A stretch of 27,157 nt of DNA from Cymbomonas tetramitiformis. Taxonomy: Eukaryota; Chlorophyta; Pyramimonadophyceae; Pyramimonadales; Pyramimonadaceae. Where the stretch lies: positions 1 through 27,157 of the forward strand of contig LGRX02027093.1 in assembly GCA_001247695.2 (NCBI GenBank). The letters are read 5' to 3'. Positions within the stretch are counted from its first letter, which is position 1. Each line of letters begins with the position of its first letter. The translations under genes and the position numbers were made by a program. The notes beneath the pieces are model-generated. The model had not been told where the DNA came from. It was given only the letters and a program-made list of their open reading frames with translations, and searched no databases. This document shows, one piece after another, positions 14,946 to 26,500 of this stretch.

Positions 14946-16655
14946 ATGGGCCCCCCAACCAGCCAGAGCCCATATGCTCAGCCTTCGGACGACCCCCAGC
15001 CCAGTGAACCACCAGTGGGATTCTCCCCAATACCCACCTCAGTTGAACCCCTGGTGTCCCTTCCAGAAGGCTACCCACAGTCCACCCCCTTCCACTTATA
15101 AGTGTACATTCCACTTTCACGCCTGCCTTCCACAGCAACTCTGACCCCCTGTACTCAGCCACCTTGCACCACCCCAACAGCCTCCCTCAGCCGGTATGGA
15201 ATGGTTCAGCCTGGGTTATCCCAGCCGGTGGGACACCCTCCAGTTCTGACCTGCCAATCCAGTTCCCCAGCAGTCCCTTCGTATGGCTCCAACAAACTGG
15301 CACACCGGTAGCAACAGCGCCTTGGACCCTAGGCTCACACCATTCAGGTGGCCAATATATTCCCTTCACCATACCTGCATCAGTCAGATCCATTCAGTGG
15401 CACTTCAGAACGCGTGCCGCACGGCATCACTGTTCCCTTCCCTCAGCGACGTGACCACCTTCTTCTTCACTTCCAACAAGCCCCTATCAGCGTGCAGCGA
15501 TTGGGCAGTGTTTCAGCACCGCGGCAGCAGCAGCAGTGACAGCAGCAGCGGGTGGACCAAGCATTGGGTAGAAGCACACAGGAGCTGTGGCCACTTTTCA
15601 TGGAGACCCTTGCCATCCCTACTTCTGGACATCCTCACCTCGCAGCCTCGACCGTGCCTCCTGGGGTCCTGGAAGCAGCGCTCAATGTACCGGTGAGTTA
15701 TCGCATCACCGACGGCACGGCAGCGTGTCAGCAGGCTGGACCCCAGTGCCACAGCGTTCACTATCAGAGGCATCACCCCTGACCTCAGAGCCTCCCCCTC
15801 CTCATCAGGATCTCACTGCGGCTGGATTACCCCTGAAAATGCAATCCAGAAGGGCATCGGGGCCGGGCACGTATGGCAAGGAGCTACCCATGCAGCTTCA
15901 TGAACTGCCTGGGGAAACCCCTGTGGAGGATGGCCCAGTGGAGTCCAGTGACCAACGTGAGGCCCGTAGGGCCAGGAGATGCACCCAGCGAGATGCGTGC
16001 TGATATGAGTGAGGCGTATTGCAGAACGTCGCAGAGAGTTGGGCTGCAATGGCACTGACTCTGGCTCAGATCGTGCAGAAGGCCTGAACTTCGATCCCCG
16101 AGGGATCCAGTAGTCCCTTGCAGAGTCCATGCACATGGGTATCAGAGAGCAGTTGGTTTTGATGTTGGCAGAAGAGGCAGCGTAGCGAAAAGCGTGGCAT
16201 CAACGGGGTGACCCCGACAGGAGGGTCAGCAAAGAGGGTGAGTTGGCATCCTGACATACAGCAACAGCCTCTCCCCCCACCCAGAGCGAGAGCTGCCCCC
16301 TCACCCCAGTCGCGCCCTCAGTGAAATTCCCCTCGACGAGGACCGTGCCGCACACGCGTCCTGAGCACTAGTCAGAAGGCGTCGCAGGTCTTTGGACATT
16401 GTGATATCGGGCAACTTGGGCAGTGACTCTTTTGGGGGCCAACAGACCTCAGCGGCGCGGCTTCAGGCTCAGGAGATCTGGTACACGGGGCAGGGTCTCA
16501 CGCTGGAGGAAATTCGCCTGATCGATGGGGGTGGAAACGAGCCCACAGAAAGAACTGAGGAGAATCAACACAGGGGAACGCCACGTTGGCCCATTCTACG
16601 CATTTGGGGAGTTTGGGAGTTTTGGGAGTTGGGGAGTTTTACAATGGGAGGCCCC
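14946..16655 (+). pseudogene. Decayed Pro/Gln-rich protein gene, origin unknown
   Basis: From the ATG at 14946 (MGPPTSQSPYAQPSDDPQPS) protein-like sequence continues but hops frames. Frame 0 runs to TAA 15099. Frame 2 is open around 15164-15454. Frame 0 resumes at 15348-15782, with one TGA at 15537 inside a poly-Gln run. Frame 2 continues to 16003 (KELPMQLHELPGETPVEDGP). Frame 0 is open again around 16270-16655, with one TGA at 16362 and the sequence LQAQEIWYTGQGLTLEEIRL. The two internal TGA codons could come from CGA. It may be the remains of an element polyprotein. No family recognised. Confidence 0.4.
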
Positions 16656-16660
16656 TAAAA
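16600..16660 (+). repeat. G-run cluster
   Basis: Several GGGAGTTTT-type units in a row (GGGGAGTTTGGGAGTTTTGG) give more than four runs of three or more G on the plus strand, a potential G-quadruplex. Confidence 0.55.
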
Positions 16661-16740
16661 AATTGAAAAGATTACCGAATCCAGGGTTTAATATTTTCCC
16701 TACGTAGTTTGATTTTACAGTAAACACTCAGTATTAAGGA

Positions 16741-17404
16741 TGTACTAGGGTACATCACGAGTCAGTACGCGAGACAGGCGTGTCAGAATGACGAGTGACA
16801 GAAACGATGTCAGTCACCAACCGGAAATGATGACAGTCACAAGCATGACCGAATGACACAGGTGACTGGCAGAATTGACAAAGGTGACCGACATAAGTGA
16901 CTGACTCAAATGTGACATTTGAATATCTGCACCTACAGCAGATCAGACTTGAGAGAATTGGTGGGAAACCATTTAGGAAACGATCAGTCGAACATAACTG
17001 GAGGGAATCGAGGAGGACCTCAGTTATACAGTCACATCAGCAGATCTGTGAGTATTCAAATGAGAGTCTTGGGAGGTGACAGTCAGAAACATTTAAGTAC
17101 TGATGACAGATCCCAGCTGATTGGCTGTTGCAGTCAGCAAATGACTGAACACATGAAGTGGCATGGTAAGGACGAGTTACCTTAAGTAGAGAGCTGTGCA
17201 AGCTCTCGGGGTTGAGTTTAAATTTGTCGTACATTGCAGCCACCTCTGTGGCTGTTAGGCAACTTGACCAAAAGAGTAATTAAAAAGATCCGATTCCGAT
17301 AATACCCCTGTACTGTCTGTACATCCTATGATCATGGCATCATATTACCTGTAAGTGTTTGCTTACATACCTGTGAGACTGGTTCAGTCCTCACACCCCG
17401 AATA
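16741..17404 (+). repeat. 5' LTR of copy B
   Basis: Begins TGTACTAGGGTA, identical over 12 bases to copy A. It is 664 bp long against 669 bp, and ends CCCCGAATA where copy A has CCCGAACA. Homology with copy A is clear throughout but diverged, so the insertions are old or from different subfamilies. The next bases are a primer-site-like sequence, so this is a 5' LTR and not the 3' LTR of copy A. Confidence 0.8.
17189..17366 (+). promoter_or_regulatory. Three hairpins in LTR copy B
   Basis: GAGAGCT/AGCTCTC (17189-17207), CAGCCAC/GTGGCTG (17237-17254) and GTAAG/CTTAC (17351-17366). Against copy A, CAACC/GGTTG became CAGCC/GGCTG and GCAAG/CTTGC became GTAAG/CTTAC: both sides of the stem changed together. 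Confidence 0.6.
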
Positions 17405-17406
17405 AC

Positions 17407-17419
17407 TGGTATCAGCGTG
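17407..17419 (+). promoter_or_regulatory. Primer-binding-like site, copy B
   Basis: TGGTATCAGCGTG starts two bases after the LTR end. The first nine bases equal the plant-type initiator tRNA-Met complement TGGTATCAG. Confidence 0.65.
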
Positions 17420-17439
17420 GTCGTGGTTCACGACTCGCC

Positions 17440-17472
17440 GTTGGTACTAGCGTTCTACAACCCTGTACCAAC
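17440..17472 (+). promoter_or_regulatory. Leader hairpin downstream of the primer site, copy B
   Basis: GTTGGTAC pairs with GTACCAAC. Copy A has TGGCAC/GTGCCA at the same place, a compensatory C-G to T-A exchange. Confidence 0.55.
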
Positions 17473-17573
17473 ATAAATTTTAGCTTGAATTTTCCGCCTT
17501 TGGGCGAAGAAATCGTGTCGAACAATTGGGCACGTTCATTAAAGACCTGTGCCGATAATAGAGCTCTGTGCCG

Positions 17574-20500
17574 ATGATATCGTCACGCGAGTTTGGGAGC
17601 GACTCCACCATCGGACCATCGGCAGCGTTTGCATCGGCGACGGGTTTATTGTCATCACCCATGCGCGGCGTTCCATCGGCAAGTTACTACGGCGGGTTTG
17701 TACCATCGTTATATGCTGTGGGTGCTGGACATGTCGTACATGCCGCCCAGTACTCAGCGGAGTCGTACGTGCCAAATGCCGGTTTCTTGGCGCAGCAACA
17801 ACAGCAATTGTTGTCCCTACAACTGCAGAATTTGCAAAATCTGCAAAAGCTGAGTCATCAACACCAGCTGCCGGCGCACGCGTATCATCAACAACCACGG
17901 ATGGTCGCATCGCTGCATCAAGGGTTGTCGCCGTATTGTCCGAATACCGGCTTGTTCGCTGGTACGGGTGTGCATTCCGGTGTGTCGTTACCGGTGTCAC
18001 CAATGCAGCCGTGTATGTTGCATCCACAGACCTTGAGCACTGGTGCATACGACCAGCAGCGCACGGTGGAGTTGGCTGCGTACACGCGGTGTTTGATCGC
18101 CAAGCATTGGCGCCAGCATCGGATCGCCAAACGACGTCAACAACGGTTACGACAGCAGCTAGCGCTGCCGATAAGTGGTAGTTGTTCTGAGATTTCGACG
18201 GCTCAGTGCGTGTCTTCGCCCGATGATCCAGCAGCAGCACGTATTTCCGCTCCGGATATCGCGGCGTCGCCTAGAGGAGTGACGCTATTATCCGAAACTC
18301 CATCCCAGTTGTTGGCTATGGATGACGATGCCTTCTGGGCTGCGGTGGATGCGGTTGAGGAGTCGCCGGACCCAGAGGAGGAGGATGACTTCTGGAGTTG
18401 CGATGCTGAGGTTGCTGCCGATGCTAAGGCTGCTGGAGGAATGCAGCATTCCGCATGCTCATTGTCGTACGACAAGTTAGCAACAACAACTGACGACGAT
18501 GATGATGATGATGATGATGTCTGGGCTCGCGTTGATGAGGACATTGCTTGCGCGGCGGTGGCGTCCGTAGCATTGCCTCTGGGAGGGCCTTCCGCTGTTG
18601 CTAACATGCCTGGTGTGCATGTCCGATCGGCGCGAAGCGACCCGCGGCCTGAGCTGGGTGCGCACCTGCGGCAGCCGCAGGCGCCGATCTTGCCGTGCCT
18701 CCATCACCTTGAGGGGGGGAGAAGCGCTGATCACTGATGATCATGCTGATTCGCCACCTCCAAAGCCGCCTGGTATATCGTACGTCATGGTTGGTCATCA
18801 TGCCACTTGTGCAACCAATGATCCATGCGAGGTACGGCAGACTGCCCACGATTTTGTTCCGCATGCAGGTGGTGAAACATCAGATATTCGCACATCAACT
18901 GATTATTGTGCAGCCGACGACGGTGCGGCTGTTGTTTGTACAACTGATTATTATTGCGCAGCCGACGACAGTATGCATGATCAGTGTATTATCAATATGT
19001 GTGCGCACACACACACTGAAGTTCAATCATCGACAACCTTGCCAGCGACGCGTGATGATGCTCCGGATGATAATTGCACAGCAGATTATTGCGCAGCCGA
19101 CTATCTTGCAACCGGCGGTGTAATTGTGAATATTGTCAATAACGAATCGTCATCGTCTTGTTCTGATGAACATCGGCATGGTATCATAATCGGCACAACA
19201 CCTTCATCACCTCCAGAGCCGCCTCTTGATGATGTATCAATCATCGGCAGCGATGAAATCGAGTATAATACGTCATCACGTCTTTGTCACGATACCGACG
19301 CAGCGGAGCATTATGATGAGGTTGTGTGCTGTATTGGCAGCACAACTTCGATAACATATAATTGCGATGAGGCAAATGATGACAGCTCCGCATTATCGCA
19401 ATACCTCTCTGATGCAACTGTAGATGATGGAGATTGTATATCAGCTTCACCGATAGTTGCAATTGAGAATGACTGCGAGGTGCGACAACCTGCCCACGAC
19501 GATGTTGTCCCAGGCACAGCTGGCGATGCATGTTATCATTGTGCAGCAGATCGTGCTGATGTCAATTATTGCACCGCTGATTGCTGCGACGTCCCCGTAT
19601 CAGTACCGGCATCGACTGCACGCGCTAGTCAATTATCGACGGTCTTGCCAGTGACGCATGCGACATCATCGTCAGCGTCATCGATGCACGGACATTCAGC
19701 CCCGCTGTTGTTATCGCATGAGTGTTCTAGTATGCACACACGCAGCGCGACCGCAGCCCTGGCGGCCCAACATGCATTATATGTGACCGCTGCTGTGGCG
19801 ATCCAACGCGCATTATGTGCGGCTGCTGCCCCGGCAGCTCAGCGCGCAATATGTGCGGCCGCTGCCTCGGACGCCCAACGCGTATTATGTGTGGCCGCTG
19901 CCCCGGCTGCCCTGCGCGCATTATGTGCGGCCGCTGCCTCGACCGCCCAGCGCGTACTATGTGCGGCCGCTGTCCCGGCAGTGGATTATTATTGTTCAAC
20001 GGGGTATGCAACTGTGGATATTGGCAAATCGGGATCAGCCTTGTGCTATGGTGATAATACATACCCTCTTGCAACAACGATTGATGTGACGGCGACATCA
20101 TTTTCATCATCACCGCTATCACCGACATGCACCGAATTATTGGCATTATCTGAATGTGCCAAACTATCATCACATGATCTACTTATATGTGATATTAGCA
20201 ATACGGCTGTCGGGCATATATCGGCATCACATCTTGGTCATGATACCACTGCAGATATTGACCAAGTCGAATCATCACCGCTATCACCGACATGCACCGA
20301 ATTATTGGCATTATCTGAGTGTGCCAAACTATCATCACACGATCTACTTATATGTGATATTAGCAATACGGCTGTCGGGCATATATCGTCATCACATCTT
20401 GGTCATGATACCACTACAGATATTGACCAAGTCGAATCATCAGCCGACGGTATTATATATCATCGGCGGCAGGAACTGGATGATGATAATGATGGAACGT

Positions 20501-23500
20501 CGTCAGCTGTCGAGCATGCATCAGCAGTGCCGTATATTGATGATTCTAGAATTGGGATAGGTGCGGCAACACGCAGTGCGACCGTTGTCCCGGCTGTCCA
20601 ACACGCACACGCGCAAGAAAGAGTGTCCATGCAGTGGGAATTTACTCACACGCACACACAAGAGAGTGTGGGTGTGCAAGGGATAATCATTCCTTCACAT
20701 GCACCTGCGTGTACACGTGCACGCGCACTATGTGCGACCGCTGCCCCGGCGGCCCACGTGCATTATATGTGACCGCTGCTCCGGCCGCGGTCCAACGCGC
20801 ATTATGTGCGGCTGCTGCCCCGGCAGCTCAGCGCGCAATATGTGCGGCCGCTGCCTCGGACACCCAACGCGTATTATGCGTGGCCGCTGCCCAGGCTGCC
20901 CAGCGCGTACTACGTGCGACCGCTGCCCCGGCTGCCCAACGCGCACTATGTGCGACCGCTGCCCCGGCGGCCCAACGTGCATTATATGTGACCGCTGCTC
21001 CGGCGGTCCAACGCGCATCATTATGTGCGGCTGCTGCCCCGGCAGCTCAGCGCGCAATATGTGCGACCGCTGTCCCGGCGGCCCAACGTGCATTATATGT
21101 GACCGCTGATCCGGCGGTCCAACGCGCATTATGTGCGGCTGCTGCCCCGGCAGCTCAGCGCGCAATATGTGCGACCGCTGTCCCGGCGGCCCAACATGCA
21201 TTATATTATGTGACCGCTGCTCCGGCGGTCCAACGCGCAATATGTGCGGCTGCTGCCCCGGCAGCTCAGCGCGCAATATGTGCGACCGCTGCCCCGGCGG
21301 CCCAACGTGCATTATATGTGACCGCTGCTCCGGCGGTGCAACGCGCATTATGTGCGGCTGCTGCCCCGGCAGCTCAACGCGCAATATGTGCGACCACTGT
21401 CCCGGCGGCCCAACGTGCATTATATGTGACCGCTGCTCCGGCGGTCCAACGCGCAATATGTGCGGCCGCTGCCTCGGACACCCAACGCGTATTATGCGTG
21501 GCCGCTGTCCCGGCGGCCCAGCGCGCATTATGTGCGGCCGCTGCCTCGGCCGCCCAGCGCGTACCACGTGCGGCCGCTGCCCCGGCAGCCCAGCGCGTAC
21601 CACGTGCGGCCGCTGCCCCGGCAGCCCAGCGCGCACTACGTGCGGCCGCTGCCCCGGCAGCCCAACGCGCACTACATGCGGCCGCTGCCCCGGTTGCCCA
21701 ACGCGCACTATGTGCGACCGCTGCCCCGGCAGCCCAACGCGCACTACGTGCGGCCGCAGCCCCGGCAGTGGCTGCCCCGGCAGCCCAATTACGTGCACTA
21801 TGTGCGGCAGCACTAGCGCAAGCGGGTAGTTGCGGCGAGCGGGCGGGGCGCGCACTATGTGCGGCAGCACTAGCGCAGGCGGGCAGTTGCTGCGAGCGGG
21901 CGGGGCGCGCACCATGTGCGGCAGCACCAGCGCAGGCGGGCAGTTGCTGCGAGCGAGCGGGGTGCACACCATGTGCGGCAGCACTAGCGCAGGCGGGCAG
22001 TTGCTGCGAGCGGGCGGGGCGCGCACTATGTGCGGCAGCACTAGCGCAGGCGGGCAGTTGCTGCGAGCGAGCGGGGTGCGCACCATGTGTGGCTGTACTA
22101 GCGCAAGCGGGCAGTTGCTGCGAGCGGGCAGGGCGCGCGCTATGTGCGGCAGCACCAGCGCAGGCGGGCAATTGCTGCGAGCTGGCTGGACGTGCACTAT
22201 GTGCGGCAGCACTAGCGCAGGCGGGTAGTTGCTGCGAGCGGGCGGGGCGCGCACCATGTGCGGCAGCACCAGCGCAGGCGGGCGGCAGTTGCTGCGAGCG
22301 GGCAGGGCGCGCACCATGTGCGGCAGCACCAGCGCAGGCGGGCAATTGCTGCGAGCGAGCGGGGTGCACACCATGTGCGGCAGCACTAGCGCAAGCGGGC
22401 AGTTGCTGCGAGCGGGCAGGGCGCGCACTATGTGCGGCAGCACTAGCGCAGGCGGGTAGTTGCGGCGAGCGGGCGGGGCGCGCACCATGTGCGGCAGCAC
22501 CAGCGTAGGCGGGCAGTTGCTGCGAGCGGGCAGGGCGCGCACTATGTGCGGCAGCACTAGCGCAGGCGGGCAGTTGCTGCGAGCGGGCGGGGCGCGCACC
22601 ATGTGCGGCAGCACCAGCGCAGGCGGGCAGTTGCTGCGAGCGAGCAGGGCGCGCACCATGTGCGGCAGCACCAGCGCAGGCGGGCAGTTGCTGCGAGCGA
22701 GCGGGGTGCACACCATGTGCGGCAGCACTAGCGCAAGCGGGCAGTTGCTGCGAGCGGGCAGGGCGCGCACTATGTGCGGCAGCACTAGCGCAGGCGGGCA
22801 GTTGCTGCGAGCGAGCGGGGTGCGCACCATGTGTGGCTGTACTAGCGCAGGCGGGCAATTGCTGCGAGCTGGCTGGAGGTGCACTATGTGCGGCAGCACC
22901 GGCGACAGCAACGGCGGCAGCGGCAGCAGCGGCAACAACAGCACTAGCGCAGCCTCCGCAGACCGGCGCAATGACCCATGACTGCATGTTTGAGGCGCAG
23001 CCACCGCAGCCCGGCGAGGTGCCTCAAAGCTGCATGGCTGATGGCTGCACAGCCGAGGCGCAGCCTCCGCAGCCCAGCGAGGCGCCCCATGGCTGCATGG
23101 CCCAAGCGCAGTCACCGCAGCCCGGCGAGGTGCCCCATGGCTGCATGGCCTATGGCTGCATAGCCGAGGCGCAGCCTCCGCAGCCCGGCGAGGTACCCCA
23201 TGGCTGCATGGCTGATGGCTGCATGGCCCAAGCGCAGTCACCGCAGCCCGGCGAGGTGCCTCAAAGCTGCATGGCCGAAGGCTGCATAGCCGAGGCGCAG
23301 CTTCCACAGCCCGGCGAGGTGCCCCATGGCTGCATGGCTGATGGCTGCATGGCCCAAGCGCAGTCACCGCAGCCCGGCGAGGTGCCTCATAGCTGCATGG
23401 TTGATGGCTGCAAAGCCAAGGCGCAGCCCCCGCAGCCCAGCGAGGCGCCCCATGGCTGCACAGCCGAGGCGCAGCCTCCGCAGCTCAGCGAGGCGCCCCA

Positions 23501-26500
23501 TGGCTGTATGGCCGAAGTGCAGTCACCGCAGCCCCGCGAGGTGCCCCATGGTCGCATGGCCGATGGCTGCATAGCCGAGGCGCAGCCCCCGCAGCCTGGC
23601 ACGGTACCCAGCAGCCGCATGCCTCATAGCTGCATGGCTAATGGCTGCAAGGCCAAAGCGCAGCTCCCGCAGCCCAGCGAGGCGCCCCATGGCTGCATGG
23701 CTGATGGCGGCATGGCCGAGGCGCAGCCCCCGCAGCCCGGCCGGGACTATAGTACGCGCCCGGAGTATGTGTGCGCGGCAGTGGCACTACCTGCGGAAGG
23801 GCCTTCCGATGGGGCGTACGATGGTGATGGGATGGCAGTTCCAAAATCGTCTTCATATAATTGTCCGGTGTCCGTATCAAACGTTGTTGCGGGCGCACTG
23901 ATGTGTGCTCAGCGGCAGCAGACGCCATCGATGCTTGCGTCGCTCAATGATGCGGCTGCTATTCGGCGGCGACAACGGGATTTAGCAAAGGCCAAGCGTC
24001 TTTTTGCGATGTCTCAGCGGTTGCGACAGCAGCGTTCCGCATGTTTATTGTCGTGCAACGTGACAACAGACGCAGGCGCGAGAGCTGTTCCGCAGGCAGT
24101 CCAACACGTGCCGTCCAGCGTAATGGCTGATGACCCAGCATCTCATGGCGCAAGCGCGAGTGCTGCCTCGCAGGTCCAGCACGTGTCGCTCAACGTGGTA
24201 GCTGATGGCTTAGCATCTCATAGCGCAAGCGCGAGGACTGTCCCGCAGGCAGTCCAGTACGTGTCGCCCAGCGCAATGGCTGATAGCTCATCCGCAGCTC
24301 ACGGCTGCATGCGTCATAGCCGCATGGCCGAGGCACAGCCTCCACAGCCCATCGAGGTGCTCCATGGCTGCATGGCCGATGGCTGCATAGCCGAGGCGCA
24401 GCCCCCGCAGCCCAGCGAGGCACCCGATGGCTGCATGGCTGATGGCGGCAAAGCCAAGGCGCAGCCCCCGCAACCCAGCGAGGCGCCCCATGGCTGCATG
24501 GCTGAGGCTCAGCTTCCACAGCCCGGCGAGGTGCCTCATGGCTGCATGGCTGATGGCTGCACAGCCGAGGCGCAGCCCCCGCAGCCCAGCGAGGCACCCC
24601 ATGGCTACATGGCTAATGGCGGCATGGCCGAGGCGCAGCTCCCGCCGCCCGGCAAGGTGCCTCATAGCTGCATGGCTGATGGCTGCATGACCAAGGCGCA
24701 GCCTTCGCAGCCCGGCGAGGTGCCTCATAGCTGCATGACTGATGGCTGCACAGCCGAGGCGCAGCCCCCGCAGCCCAGCGAGGCACCCCATGGCTGCATG
24801 GCTGATGGCGGCAACGCCAAGGCGCAGCTTCCGCAGCCCAGCGAGGTGCCCCATGGCTGCATGGCCGAAGCGCAGCCACCGCAGCCCGGCGAGGTGCCTC
24901 ATAGCTGCATGGCTGATGGAGGCATGGCTGAGGCGCAGCCCCCGCAGCCCAGCAAGGTGCCCCATGGCTGCATGGCCGAAGCGCAGCCTCCGCAGCCCGG
25001 CGAGGCGCCACATGGCTGCATGGTTGATGCGCAGCTCCCGCAGCCCGGCGAGGTGCCTCATGGCTGCATGGCTGATGGTTGCACAGACGAGGCGCAGCCT
25101 CCGCAACCCAGCGAGGCGCCCCATGGCTGCATGGCTGAGGCACAGCTTCCACAGCCCGGCGAGGTGCCTCAAAGCTGCATGGCTGATGGCTGCACAGCCG
25201 AGGCGCAGCCCCCGCAGCCCAGCGAGGCACCCCATGGCTACATGGCTGACGGCGGCATGGCCGAGGTGCAGCCCCCACAACTCAGTGAGGTGCCTCATAG
25301 CTGCATGGTTGATGGCTGCATGGCCGAGGTGCAGCCCCCGCAGCCCAGCAAGGCGCCCCATGGCTGCATGGCTGATGGCGGCATGACCGAGGCGCAGCTT
25401 CCGCAGCCCGGCGAGGCGCCCCATGGCTGCATGGCTGATGGAGGCATGGCTGAGGCGCAGCTCCCGCAGCCCAGCGAGGCGCTTCATGGCTGCTTGGCCG
25501 AAGCGCAGCCCCTGCAGCCCGGCAAGGTGCCTCATAGCTGCAGGGTTGATGGCTGCATGGCCGAGGTGCAGCCTCTGCAGCCTGGCGCGATGTCCATTGG
25601 CTGTACGACCGGGGCTCAGCCTCCGCAACCTGACGCGACACCTTGCGGCTGCACAGCCGAGGCGCTGCCTCTGCAGCCTGGCGCAATGCCCTGCGGCTGC
25701 ACAACCAGGGCGCTGTCCCAGCAGCCTGGCGCGAGGGCCAGCGGCTGCACCACTGAAGCACAACCTCCGCAGCATGGCATGGCGCCCAGCAGCTGCATGG
25801 CTGGGACGCTGCCTATGCAGCCTAGCACGACGCCCAGCGACTGCACGGCCGAGACGCTGCCTCAGCAGCCTAGCATGGCACCCAGCGGCTTCATGCCCGA
25901 GGCGCAACATGTGCACCCTGGCGCGGCGCCCAGCGGCTGCACGACTATGGCGCCGCCTCTGCAGCCTAGCGCGTTACCCAGCGGCGGCACGGGTGAGGCG
26001 CTGCTTCCGCAGCCTGGCACGGCGTCCAGCAGCTGCATGTCCAAAACGCAGTCTCCGCAGCCTAGCACGGTACCTAGCAGCTGCACGCCCGAGGCGCAAC
26101 ATGTGCATCCTGGCGCGGCGCCCAGCGGCTGCGCGATGGATGCGGCTTTTGGGTGGACGTACGAGGACCTCCTTTACCCGAATGGCAAATGGTACCCGAT
26201 GGACACGGAGCCAATTGAGCTGCGGCCGCCCACGGCAGTGAGCTGTCCCAGCAGCGGCGCTGAGCCGCGGCCGCCCACGGCAGCGAGCTGCCCCAACAAC
26301 GGCGCTGAGCTGCGGCCGCCCACGACAGCCAGGTGCCCCAGCAGCGGCGCTGAGCTGCAACCGTTCACAGCAGCGAGCTGCCCCAGCAGCGGCGCTGAGC
26401 TGCGGCCGCCCACGGCAGCAAGCTGCCCCAGCAGCGGCATTGAGCCGCCCACGGCAGCGAGCTGCCCCAGCAGCGGCGCTGAGACGCGGCCGTCCACGGC

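Noticed and set aside
16741..17404. 3' LTR of copy A
   Set aside because: It is followed at once by a primer-binding-like site and leader sequence, has no polypurine tract directly upstream, and is too diverged from the LTR at 11605 to be its partner.
13892..22508. Alternative genetic code with TAG = Gln
   Set aside because: The intact pol ORF has many Gln codons and no in-frame TAG or TAA, the membrane gene ends at a sensible TAG, and the giant ORF has hundreds of CAG codons but one TAG. Mutation explains it better.
20728..23367. Long minus-strand open frame (879 codons) and similar ones at 24288-25916 and 25974-27080
   Set aside because: GC-rich repeats with units divisible by three stay open in several frames. 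On the minus strand the frames are separate pieces, while one plus-strand frame runs through all repeat families and the non-repeat segments.
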